Part shown: piece after piece, positions 7,801 through 16,207 of the stretch
Numbering within the stretch: position 1 is the stretch's first letter
Layout of the letters: every line of letters begins with the position of its first letter
Assembly: GCA_002887195.1 (NCBI GenBank)
Contig: PJAB01000847.1
Coordinates: forward strand, 1 to 19,832
DNA length: 19,832 nucleotides
Reading direction: 5' to 3'
From: Chrysochromulina parva
Taxonomy: Eukaryota > Haptophyta > Prymnesiales > Chrysochromulinaceae
The notes under the pieces: generated by a model
The model's database searches: none
Seen by the model: the letters and a program-made list of their open reading frames with translations, nothing else
Told to the model about the DNA's origin: nothing
Program-made: the position numbers and the translations under genes

Positions 7801-8574
7801 ATGTCTGCCTCGATTGCAATGCTCGCGCTCCAGGGTGCCACTGGTTTCACTGCCGCCCCATCCATGCGGCCGACGTCCGCTGTCAACCTCGTCCGCATGC
7901 AGTCGAGCATGTCCGCGCGTGCCTGGGACATCAACGAGATCACCCCCGATGGCAGCCTCGTGCAGCGTGTTGAGGGCCTGACGCGCAAGACCTGGAAGTT
8001 CAACGACCTCTCGAAGGACCGCGTTCAGGTTGCGGTGACCAGCGAGGGCCGCCCCGTGCACGCCGATGTCCAGCTCTGGCTCGGCCCCGACTGGACCCCC
8101 TTCACGCTGAAGGCGTACAGTGAGGATGGCAAGCTGCGCCCGATCCAGACCCTTGTGGGCACGCGCAACAAGGCGGCGATGATCGAGGTGCGCAACGTGG
8201 GCGAGTACGAGTTCCCGTTCAAGGCCGCCTCCAACTACGCCAAGGGCGCCATGGCCAAGGTCCACTCGGAGATCCCGGCGACCACGTCGGGTGAGCGCTG
8301 CGACGGCGGTGCCCTCCGCTCTTACCCCCTCAGCGCCTCGGCCAAACAGCTGGAGGTGGTGCTGAACACGGACGGTAAGCAGCTGAACGCGCGCATCGAG
8401 CTCCTCAACGCCCCCAACAACCCCAAGCAGACCTTCGAGGTCTTCACCAACAACGGTGAGCTCAACTCGCTCTGCGTGTGCTTCGAGACCCCTGACGCGG
8501 GCAACACGGTGCGCATCCGCAACCTGGCGCCCGTTGAGTTCCCCTGCTACATCCACCTCAACGAGATCATGTAG
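7801..8574 (+). CDS. Probable plastid-targeted protein with two homologous beta-type modules
   Basis: This protein of 257 residues starts with ATG at 7801. Residues 1-40 look like a bipartite plastid leader of a secondary-plastid alga: a short hydrophobic stretch, then ATGF-TAAPS, close to the ASAF-type cleavage motif, then a Ser/Arg-rich part with no acidic residues. Two modules follow, 74-141 and 183-251. Both share the pattern V-V-T-GRP/GKQ-A-L-P, then a Gly-Leu turn, R-N and EFP near the end, so they arose by duplication. I recall similar unnamed proteins from diatoms and other red-lineage algae, but no function. Codon use is strongly biased to C and G endings with few rare codons, which suggests high expression. 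An unrecognised structural or stress-related stromal protein is a fair guess, not a finding. Confidence 0.8.
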   Translation: MSASIAMLALQGATGFTAAPSMRPTSAVNLVRMQSSMSARAWDINEITPDGSLVQRVEGLTRKTWKFNDLSKDRVQVAVTSEGRPVHADVQLWLGPDWTPFTLKAYSEDGKLRPIQTLVGTRNKAAMIEVRNVGEYEFPFKAASNYAKGAMAKVHSEIPATTSGERCDGGALRSYPLSASAKQLEVVLNTDGKQLNARIELLNAPNNPKQTFEVFTNNGELNSLCVCFETPDAGNTVRIRNLAPVEFPCYIHLNEIM

Positions 8575-9397
8575 ACGCCCGCACGTAGCGGCGACTCGTT
8601 CTCTGTGAGTCTGTAGCCCAGCGCGGGCGCTGAGCAATAGCTGCCGATCGCTGCCGACGACTGCGGTGTTCGGACCATGGGACGACGCGACGCTCCCTCA
8701 GCTGCGTGGCGGCGGAGCCCGGGCACTAGTGGGCCCTCGGGGCTGTGTGTGTGTGTGTGATTGGCTCCATGCATCTCATCATGTGGCGTGGGGTGCGGCG
8801 GCAAGTGTGTGTGGGCGGTGGCTTGGATTCGAGAGAGATCGCTCAGCGACGGACCAGGGGCTGATACGGTGATATGTTTCGTTTAACGATGCTTCGCATC
8901 TCTATCGGCGACGGCCCTCTCTCGCCTTAGTAGAGCGGGCTCGCAACTCGAATGAAAAGAAAACGCACGTTCCCGCGCGCCGCCCCCCGCCCCCTCGCCG
9001 GCCGCCAGCAGCAGCACAAAACCCCGGGGCCGGGCGGCGGGGGGCCCGGCGGGCGCGCCCACGGGCGCCACAGCCGCGCGCCGCGCGCCCGGGCGACGCG
9101 CCGACGCCATTGGCCGACGCGGCCGCGACGGTTCGTACTCCCGCGGCGCGTCGTCTTCTTGACACTTGTCGTGCGCAACGGTACAAGTAATGACGGTTGT
9201 GTCGCTCTCAGAGCAGACTAGAAACCGGGTGACAGCGCGCCTAGAATGCGCGCGCGAGTACTTCCCTGTGTGTCAATCGCATGGGAGACAACAACCCGAG
9301 AAACGGCTGCGAGCCACGTGAGGTGGGTATGAAGTGTTCATTCGCGCCGAGAGCGCGAAATGCGAAAGGCGCCCCGCTCACTCTCGCGACGTAACAA
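8575..9397. other. Intergenic region with TG repeat and GC-rich block
   Basis: No gene is supported in these 823 bp. A (TG)8 microsatellite lies at 8744-8759. The block at about 8970-9110 is extremely GC-rich, and short frames there exist on both strands only because stops are rare. The first part should hold the 3' untranslated region of the plastid-type gene and the last part the promoter of the coiled-coil gene at 9398. Confidence 0.55.
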
Positions 9398-10795
9398 ATG
9401 CTGAGGCCGGAGCGGCGCGCGACGGTCGAGAACTTCGCGGTGCGACTGGGCGGCGAGTTTGCGCTGCTCTCGCAGTCGGAGTTGCGCCACCGTGAGCTGC
9501 TGGCGCAGGCGGAGGCGCTCGCTTCCAACGCCGAGCGCGCCCTGCTCGCTGAGCGGGGCAAGAGTGAGCAGCTCACGGCAGCGGCAAGGCGAGCTGGCGA
9601 GCTGGCGGCCGAGGCGGCCGAGTCAGCCGAGGCCGCGCAGCTGCTGTGCGCGACACTTGGCGGGCAGGCTACGAGCGCGCAGCTCGCCGCGACCATCCTG
9701 CACGCCGAGGTGGAGGTGCTCGAGGCCTTCGCAGTCACAGCCGAGCGCCAGGCAGGCGAGCGCGCAGCGACGCTCGGGGCGACACAGGCGGCACTCGAAG
9801 CGGCCCAGGCGCGCGGCAGCACGCTTGAGGCGGCGCTCGGCGCACGCGATGCCGCTCTCGACGCTGCGGCCGCGCGCGAGCGTGAGCAACGCCGCGAGCT
9901 CGAGGAGTGGAAGGAGCGCTTCCGCCGGGCGACGACGGCGCGGCAGGACAAGGAGCGCCAGATCGCGGTGCTGCTGACGGAGAAGAACCGGCTGTCGGGC
10001 CTGCTGGCCAAGAAGGACGCCCTCGCGCGCGGCCTCTCCACTGTGCTCAAGCAACACGAGGAGAAGCGCACCGCGCCCATGCGCAAGGCTGTCGCCTCTG
10101 CTCGTGCCGCTGCCGTGACGACGCCGGGCGCGCTCGCGGCGCTTGCGGCGGCGACGCTCGAATCGAGCACGACGCTCGCCTCGCCCGCTGTCGCCGCTGC
10201 CGCCGCCGCCGCCGCCGCAGCTGCCGCCGCTTCGCACCCCGACGAGGTGATCTCGGCTGCGGAGATCGCCGCCGCGGCGGCCGTCGCGGGCGCCACGGCC
10301 GTCGCCGCCGCGGCGATGGAAGCGTCATCGACCACCACAGGCTCGAGGCCGGCGACGGCCGCCGCGGCGCTGTCACGTGCGCCAGGCCGATGGCCGACAC
10401 AAGACGAGGCGATTGTCTCTCCGCGCGTGCCCGGCGTGCAGTGCCGCTTCGAGGGCTGGCGGACCGCCACGCCGGAGCAGCGGGCGGCGGCGCTGCGCAG
10501 CGAGAATGGGGTGTTGCTTGGCGTGCTGGCCGAGCGCGACGCGGCGCTCAACGCGGCACACGCCGAGATCGCCAAGCTCAAGGGCGCACAGCAGGCCCTG
10601 CTCGTACGCTATCGCAACGCGGCCACCGCGCAGCGCAAAGACAAGGGTGCGGGCGATGGGCGGCCAGCATCCGCAGCGGCGACGCCGGGCCGTTGCGGCT
10701 CCGAGCCACGCACGCCACCTGCGGCCACCTCTTCGACAGTGGGGGCGACGGCCGCGCGCCTCGTCTCACCCGCGCCCAATGAGTCGCCGATGTGA
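9398..10795 (+). CDS. Ala-rich coiled-coil protein, 465 residues
   Basis: The frame starts with ATG at 9398 and ends with TGA. Residues about 25-225 are rich in Ala, Glu, Arg, Gln and Leu in heptad-like order, with charged segments such as REREQRRELEEWKERFRR, so a long coiled coil is likely. A poly-Ala block follows at about 255-310. A conserved-looking segment (FEGWRTATPEQRAAALRSEN) introduces a second helical stretch with LLGVLAERDAALNAAHAEIAKLKG. The C-terminal 60 residues are Pro/Ser/Ala-rich and probably disordered. There is no signal peptide, membrane helix or enzyme motif. I infer a structural or scaffold role. An opposite-strand frame of similar length here is Ser/Ala-rich without features and is a shadow. 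Confidence 0.7.
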   Translation: MLRPERRATVENFAVRLGGEFALLSQSELRHRELLAQAEALASNAERALLAERGKSEQLTAAARRAGELAAEAAESAEAAQLLCATLGGQATSAQLAATILHAEVEVLEAFAVTAERQAGERAATLGATQAALEAAQARGSTLEAALGARDAALDAAAAREREQRRELEEWKERFRRATTARQDKERQIAVLLTEKNRLSGLLAKKDALARGLSTVLKQHEEKRTAPMRKAVASARAAAVTTPGALAALAAATLESSTTLASPAVAAAAAAAAAAAAASHPDEVISAAEIAAAAAVAGATAVAAAAMEASSTTTGSRPATAAAALSRAPGRWPTQDEAIVSPRVPGVQCRFEGWRTATPEQRAAALRSENGVLLGVLAERDAALNAAHAEIAKLKGAQQALLVRYRNAATAQRKDKGAGDGRPASAAATPGRCGSEPRTPPAATSSTVGATAARLVSPAPNESPM

Positions 10796-11126
10796 GCGAG
10801 CAGCGGCAGCAGCGGAGTCAGGGGTCTGACGGAACGTCAACGTGTTAACATGTGTGTTCGTCACAAAACAGGAACGTCAACGTGTTAACATGTGTGTTCG
10901 TCACAACTACACAACACATTCATCGCGAGGTGGGTGCAAATTCGGTCCAAACTCCAATTCACAAACGACAAGACTCCTGGTGAGCGCTGGGGGACCGCGA
11001 TGAACCTGATTGCTGTGGTGAGCGCAGCGCGCGCGGGGGGTCGCGACGAAACTGACTCTAATCGGTAATCGCGGGTCGGGTGTTTTTTCGCGCCAATATT
11101 CCCCATCGAACGCAAACCGACGTGGC
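10796..11126. other. Intergenic region upstream of the kinase gene
   Basis: These 331 bp separate two same-strand genes. Apart from the 40-bp tandem duplication listed next, I see only a moderately AT-rich stretch (11055-11115) just ahead of the kinase start, which is a reasonable place for its promoter and leader. Confidence 0.5.
10831..10906. repeat. Two identical 36-bp copies at 40-bp spacing
   Basis: The 36 bases at 10831-10866 recur exactly at 10871-10906, separated by aaca or an equivalent junction. Each copy starts ggaacgtcaacg and contains the palindrome gttaac within cgtgttaacatgt. Because the two copies are identical the duplication is recent or maintained. It lies about 35 bp after the coiled-coil gene stop and 220 bp before the kinase start. 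Confidence 0.9.
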
Positions 11127-12857
11127 ATGCGCATGGCTTCATTGGGCAGCACCCCCGCGAGACTGGAGGTCCAGGCACCCGACGACTCCCAGGCGCTGTG
11201 GCAGGAGTCGTCCTTGGCGGTCTTCTCGAGCGAAGGCGTCAACCTTGAACTCACCTCTCCTGGCAAGCTGGATCGTGCTCCCACGCAGCTGCGGGCGCAC
11301 GAGCTGCATTTGGCAACTGGTGGCTTCAACCCCAAGCACTGCATTGCCTCGGGCACGTACGGCACCGTGTACAAGGCCTCGCTTCCATCGCTGTCGCAGG
11401 CGGGCTTGTGCGCCATCAAGCGAGTGAAGGTGGACTGCGGCGAGGACACGCAGTACGAGGTAGAGCTGCTCAGTAAGTGTGAGCACCCTAACGTACTGCC
11501 CCTGCTCGGGTACAGCCTCGGCCAGCCAGCATGCTGCCTCGTCTTTCCGTTGATGGTGGGCGGCACCCTTGAGGACCGCGTGCTGCGCACGCCCCACGGC
11601 GAGGAGCGGCTTCGCGCGCTGGGGCACACGGCTCTGCCACCTCCACTGACGTGGTGGGAGCGCGTGAGGATCGTACGCGACGCGGCGCGCGGGCTGGTGC
11701 ATCTGCACGGGGTGTGCCGCGTCCTCCACCACGATATCAAGCCCTCTAACATCCTCCTCGACCGGCGACTTAATGCGCGCCTTGCAGACTTTGGCCTCGC
11801 CGCCGCCGTGCCGCCGGCCGACGACGAGACTGTCCGCGCCGCCAAGGCGGCGGCGGCGCGGGCGGCGGCGGCGCGGGCGGCGGCGGCGGCGGCGGAATCG
11901 GCACGGCGGCCGTCCGCCACATCAGCGGCGAGTTTAGCGTTCCGGCGCGAGAGATTGAACACCGTTGCTGCGAGCGACAGCGGCGGCGGCAGCAGCAGCG
12001 CTGGGTGCGCACGCGGCTCCATCGACCTCCGTCTCGAGCATCGGCTGTATGATGACTTCCCCTCACCCCCGGCCACGCCCGCGACTGCGACGGGGACTGC
12101 CGCCGAGGTCGCCCATACGACGCCGCCACGCCGCGCAATGCCCATGCGTGTGTCCGTTTGCCCCCGCGGAGGCAGCCTCGGAGGCAGCGCTGCATCGGGC
12201 GGCGGTGGCGCCGCGTCGCCCGCCGCAGCGGCTCGGATGCCTCCGCGGCCCTCGGCGCGCCTTCCGACGACAGCGGTCGAGGACTGCGCCATCGACCTGC
12301 GCTTGCAGCACCGCGTCTACGATGAGCCGCCAGACGTGTCCGAACGCCGCACGCCGCCGAAGCTAACGCGCGAGGCCAAGGCGGCTGCTCCGGCTGGGGC
12401 GAACGCCACGCGCTCCACACCGCCGCGTCGCGTGTCGCCGCTCATCCTGAGCATCGCCGCGTGTGGCAGCGGCGGCGTATCTACCGCTATCGGCGGCAAT
12501 GGCCCCTTCGATGCACCGTCTCTACCGCTCACCTCCGCCGCTCCAACCCCTCTCGCCGCTGCCGCCACTACTGCCGTCACGGGTACCGTATCGGGCGCGC
12601 CGTCGGCTCGTGCGCCGTCGCGTGCCGCCCCAGTGATTCGGCGCATCGACTCTTACGATTTTGTCATCGAGCCAGCCCAGGGCTCGCCCTCGCCTTCCAA
12701 CCGCACCCCCGCTGCCGCCAGCGCCTTTGCCGCCGCCGCCGCTGCCGCCGCCCCCGACCTCGGGTCACCGCCGCCGCCGCCATCATCGTCATCGCCGCCG
12801 CCATCATCGTCATCGCCGCCGCCGTCATCGTCATCGCCGCCGTCGCATTCATCGTTA

Positions 12858-12888
<31 letters not shown>

Positions 12889-13583
12889 TCTCGCCCGGCT
12901 CAGGCTCCTCATCGTTTGACTCGATGGAAGGCATCGCTCCTGTGCTTCGCCCAGAGCACATGAAGGGGGTGGCGCGGCCAGACCACATGAAGGGGATCTT
13001 TGACGAGGAGTATACGGCACGTCGCGAGGCGAACGGTCGGCCGGCGCCACTCGCGGGCGTGAGCCCCCCGCCCACAGAGGCGCGCCTGCCTCGCACCAAG
13101 CCCGCAGGCTGGAGCTCGGCCCATCCGGCGCCTCATGAGCTCCGTGCCTCCAAGGACGATGACTCGGCACCTGCGCCACCCCGCCGCCCAGGGTTGCGAG
13201 GCACAAGAGCGTTCCTCGACCCGCTGTACGTGCTGCCGGGTTCTGCGCACAGTGGGCGGGCGTCGCCGATGACCGACGCATACGCCATGGGTTTGACCAT
13301 CCTGATCACGCTCACCAACCTACCACCCACCACCTTGTTGCACGATTGCCGCCACCTCCTGATGCACCCCGACGACCAGTCACGCTGGGCGCCGCCCGTC
13401 GCGCCCGCCGCAGACGCGGGCGCCTGGCCGCCCAAAGTGGCGTGCGGGCTGGCGCGCTTGGTGGCGGGGCTAACGTGGGAACCCCTCGCGCCGCGCCGGC
13501 TGCCGCTCGCTGCGGCGCTCAAACAGCTCGAGGCACTCGCGGCCACGGTGGGCGTCGACGACTTGACGACTGCTGACTTTTGA
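11127..13583 (+). CDS. Pelle/RLCK-like Ser/Thr protein kinase with giant activation-segment insertion
   Basis: The protein has 818 residues from ATG at 11127. The N-lobe and catalytic loop are clear: a LHLATGGF lead-in as in plant receptor-like cytoplasmic kinases, Gly loop ASGTYGTVYKA (74-84), Lys98 in CAIKRVK, HHDIKPSNILL (201-211; Asp203, Lys205, Asn208) and DFG at 221-223. The rest of the fold resumes only at residue 691: GTRAFLDPLY matches the GT-x-x-Y/F-DPEY segment and DAYAMGLTILI matches helix F with Asp717. About 465 low-complexity residues lie between, where kinases usually have about 20. The insert contains poly-Ala, two IDLRL-E/Q-HR-L/V-YD copies, a SSSS-PPP tract and a repeated RP-E/D-HMKG motif. 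The frame stays open with GC-rich third positions, so I treat it as coding and not as an intron. The catalytic HRD is HHD (non-RD type). All key catalytic residues are present, so activity is plausible. Confidence 0.85.
12778..12845. repeat. Microsatellite encoding SSSS-PPP tracts in the kinase insert
   Basis: Tandem units of roughly 21 bp (catcatcgtcatcgccgccg-like) encode alternating SSSS and PPP runs. This is followed by a (CCG)n block at about 12860-12890. The tract lies within the inserted region of the kinase and keeps the reading frame, because the unit length is a multiple of three. Confidence 0.8.
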
Positions 13584-14050
13584 GGCGCCCGCCTGCAGCC
13601 GTGCGCAAGACACTTGTACACATGTACAGTATACGACGAGATGACGCAGCATTGTCGTCTCTTCGCGACAGTGTATTCAACATGTACTTGAGGGCGTGGA
13701 AGAGGGCAAGGGCTGTCGTGAGTGGATCGCGCGCGTTCTTGCGTTGTGTGTGTCGAGGGGAGGTAATTGTTGCGAGAAGGTCATGTCTGAGAACAACTAT
13801 AATAGGAAATAGCGTATTCGGCCACTATACCGAATACCGAGTAAAAGACTTAGTTACCTCTCTACGCTGATGTGACTTGTGAGGCGAATAAGCTTGCCCG
13901 CAAAGCACACCCCCATGCAAGGCGCTTCATTCACAGCAAACACGTTCGCGGCGGCCACGTCACAGCCACACCCTGACTGACTGACTGACTGAGAAGGGAC
14001 CCGAGTGTTTACAGACCATTCACACTGTGTCATTTTCTTTCACACACGGC
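13584..14050. other. Intergenic region between kinase and PhyH-like genes
   Basis: No convincing gene lies here; a frame of about 96 codons from 13580 has no ATG at its beginning and no family character. A perfect 8-bp hairpin, gtattcgg (13814-13821) / ccgaatac (13830-13837), sits in an AT-rich part and could mark the 3' end of the kinase transcript. A (CTGA)5 microsatellite lies at 13973-13992, just upstream of the next gene. Confidence 0.5.
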
Positions 14051-15250
14051 ATGGCGGTCGCGGACGCAGCTACAGCTCAAGCCTGGGCCTCGGCCTGCTT
14101 TGCCAGCAACATATCAAAAGCGTACGTGTACTCAGATTATGTTGGCGTCCGGGTTCGCAAGATCAATAGCTTGCCGGAGGCCAAATCTACGGTGGTGGTG
14201 CCGGCGGGCCTCTCTTGGAACAATGTGGGCGTTGCCTTCTCGCCGGGCTGGAACTTTGTCCACCCGTTCCAACTGAATGTGCTCGATCCGCTGCTCCTCG
14301 CCATCGGGGGGAGCTACAGCCTCCCGCTGATCACCTCCGACTTCAAGACGCCCAGCGCTTTAATCGCGCCAACCAAGAAATCAAAGGAACTCAAGCGGCT
14401 GATGCGCGACGGCTTTGCGCGCATCGACCACTCCTGGGGGCTGGCCCCGTTCCTGACGGCCGATGTGCGCCGTGTGATCTCGAGCCGCTTGACAAGAGTG
14501 GCCCAAGGTAGGGGTCGGGACGACGTGCCCGTCTCAACGCTCGAGCTGCCGGAGCTCAAGGCGGGCTTGCTGCCGGCGCTGCTCCCGCGGCTGACCGAGC
14601 TTGCACGGAGCTACCTGGGTGAGGACGCGGAGCTCTACCTCAACGGAGGTACACCCGAGAAGGGCTCGCCGGTGCTCGCATCGCGCCTTCCCACCCATTT
14701 TGGCAACGACTGGTCACAACGGTACCCCTCGGGCGACTGGCACCACGACCGGTGTGGCAAGCGGCTCAAGGCGTGGGTCTTCCTCCAGAGCGTGGGCCTC
14801 GGCGACCACCCGACGGAGATCGCGGTGGGCTCGCACAAGACCCTCTACTGGGCGCACGACTCGGTCCATATGAGCCGCTACACGCGCGCGTACGTCGAGA
14901 GCGAGTACACGACGCACGCATTTACGGGCGAGGTGGGCGAGGGCTTCATTTTCGATACGAATGCGATGCACAGGGCGACGATCCCGGGCAACGGCTCGCG
15001 CGAGGCTCTCGTGATCGAGTTCAACCCGCGCCAGAAGTCCAAGCTACTCTTCCGCTCGCCCTGCGGCTACGACATGCACGGCGACTTCAAGAAGTATAAA
15101 AAGATGAGCAAGGAAATGCTCACGAATGATATTGCCGGCAGTGAGCTGGCTGCGAAATTCGAGGCCTCAATGAGCTCGCTGCAATACCCCAAAGGCAAGC
15201 CCAAGTCATTCAAGCAACGCCTGCAATTGGACCGTCCGGCAGACGCGTAA
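14051..15250 (+). CDS. Phytanoyl-CoA dioxygenase-like (PhyH) 2OG-Fe(II) oxygenase
   Basis: This is a single-exon gene; I chose ATG 14051, which gives 399 residues, over a GTG eight codons upstream. PhyH-type enzymes hydroxylate substrates using Fe(II), 2-oxoglutarate and oxygen. The metal motif H-x-D is seen at WHHDRCG (His231, Asp233), the distal His is His307 in NAMHRATIPGNGSRE, and Arg317, ten residues later, fits the 2-oxoglutarate anchor. The strand order around them (LKAWVFLQSVGLGDHPTEIAVGSHK, then GEGFIFDT, then ALVIEFNP) is typical of the family. The N-terminal 200 residues and the basic C-terminal 60 are unassigned. No targeting signal is evident. The family also includes oxygenases acting on ectoine, small alcohols and natural products, so the substrate cannot be named. 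Confidence 0.75.
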   Translation: MAVADAATAQAWASACFASNISKAYVYSDYVGVRVRKINSLPEAKSTVVVPAGLSWNNVGVAFSPGWNFVHPFQLNVLDPLLLAIGGSYSLPLITSDFKTPSALIAPTKKSKELKRLMRDGFARIDHSWGLAPFLTADVRRVISSRLTRVAQGRGRDDVPVSTLELPELKAGLLPALLPRLTELARSYLGEDAELYLNGGTPEKGSPVLASRLPTHFGNDWSQRYPSGDWHHDRCGKRLKAWVFLQSVGLGDHPTEIAVGSHKTLYWAHDSVHMSRYTRAYVESEYTTHAFTGEVGEGFIFDTNAMHRATIPGNGSREALVIEFNPRQKSKLLFRSPCGYDMHGDFKKYKKMSKEMLTNDIAGSELAAKFEASMSSLQYPKGKPKSFKQRLQLDRPADA

Positions 15251-15664
15251 AGCATTGTCGGTTCAAAAACGGCCCGGCCCATGCGGCGTGTAAAACTTCC
15301 GGCCCGTGACGGTAAGCGAAGGGTCGCGCGGCGTCCTCGGGTAGTGAGTGGGATCGGGCTCGCCGTGTTCGGTTCGCCCCGTCTAATACAATTAGTTGCA
15401 TCCGCGGACAAGATCAACATGATCAATGCACACGTTCTCACGGACGGTTACTTACACCCGCGTAACTAGGTGGCCATCATTCTCAGCGTGCAGCGGTGGC
15501 CTGGCTGCCTCGAGCGGTCAGAAAGCATGTCAGAAAGCGGTCAGTGCTGTGTGGGGGTGCGCGAGCTCAGGGATCACCCCGCCCAGCCTGGTCAGGGGTA
15601 TGGCCCGTGATCTCAATCACGACCCATACTTCGACACTCAAGCAACCCTCCCCACCACCGTCCC

Positions 15665-15706
15665 CATCGCCCATGGCAGACACCCCATCGCCCATGGCAG
15701 ACACCC
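15665..15706. repeat. 21-bp perfect tandem pair
   Basis: Two identical copies of a 21-bp unit beginning catcgcccatggcagacacc occupy 15665-15685 and 15686-15706. Confidence 0.9.
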
Positions 15707-15800
15707 CACGCACCGTCCCCGCCGTCCTGCCGCGCAGCCCGCGGGCGAGGACGACCGCTCGCGCTCTCCATTCCGTCATTCATGGTGCTTTCGTGCACTT

Positions 15801-15975
15801 CCAGTGCTTCCATGCTCGTGCTTCCATACCCATCACACTCACGTGTTTCATTGTATTGTTGTATCGTTGTATCTTATTCCGCTCGTCTCTCCATTCCTTC
15901 ATTCTTCTTGCTTCCACATGCTCGTGCTTCCAGTGCTTCCACATGCTCGTGCTTGCATACCCATCACACTCACGT
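15801..15975. repeat. Direct repeats of about 45 bp
   Basis: The sequence at 15801-15844 (ccagtgcttcc, then atgctcgtgctt, then catacccatcacactcacgt) recurs at 15930-15975 with a 2-bp insertion and one substitution. A partial third copy of its first half lies at about 15909-15931. The copies flank T-rich ttgtatcgttgtatc sequence. Confidence 0.85.
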
Positions 15976-15984
15976 TGTTGTATC

Positions 15985-16060
15985 GTTGTATCTCGTTGTC
16001 TCCTTGTATCGTTGTGTCGTTGTATCTCGTTGTCTCCTTGTATCGTTGTGTCGTTGTATC
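15985..16060. repeat. 34-bp tandem repeat, two full units and a partial third
   Basis: Units at 15985-16018 and 16019-16052 are identical (gttgtatctcgttgtctcct and following bases). A third partial copy begins at 16053 and decays. Each 34-bp unit is made of gttgtatc-like 9-10-bp pieces, so it is a higher-order minisatellite. It lies about 150 bp beyond the lipase stop codon. Confidence 0.9.
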
Positions 16061-16207
16061 TCGTGGTCTCGTTCTACCGATGTATCTCGCGCGTTCGTGA
16101 TCAGGGGCTCTTGGCCTCTCCGCTCCTTCATCAAGGGCAGGTCACAGGCAGCACCACGGGCGGCTTGCGAGTCATGCAGAGTCTCAACCTCGTGCGATGC
16201 GCCTCCT

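Larger units (their letters stand above)
15251..16207. other. Repeat-rich intergenic region between convergent genes
   Basis: The region lies between the stop codons of the plus-strand PhyH-like gene and the minus-strand lipase gene, so it should hold both 3' ends. Long open frames across it follow simple repeats (Cys/Ser/Val-rich, translated from ttgtatc-type sequence) and are not genes. The main contents are a 21-bp tandem pair at 15665-15706, long direct repeats at 15801-15844 and 15930-15975, and the 34-bp repeats at 15985-16060. Confidence 0.6.

Noticed and set aside
9241..10581. Minus-strand frame of 446 codons opposite the coiled-coil gene
   Set aside because: Composition is Ala/Ser/Arg low complexity with no heptads or motifs, while the plus-strand frame has an ATG start and coiled-coil character.
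10907..12292. Long minus-strand frame (461 codons) overlapping the kinase gene
   Set aside because: It is antisense to clear kinase motifs (Gly loop, HHDIKPSN, DFG) and has Ser/Arg/Ala-rich sequence without domains; long open frames are expected opposite GC-rich genes.
11127..13583. Two separate genes or an intron at the kinase insert
   Set aside because: The frame remains open through about 1.4 kb with GC-rich third positions and contains conserved-looking repeats; splitting would leave a kinase N-lobe without a C-lobe. RNA data could still overturn this.
13580..13870. 96-codon plus-strand frame after the kinase
   Set aside because: It begins at a TTG overlapping the kinase stop and has no recognisable family character; it is more likely 3' untranslated sequence.
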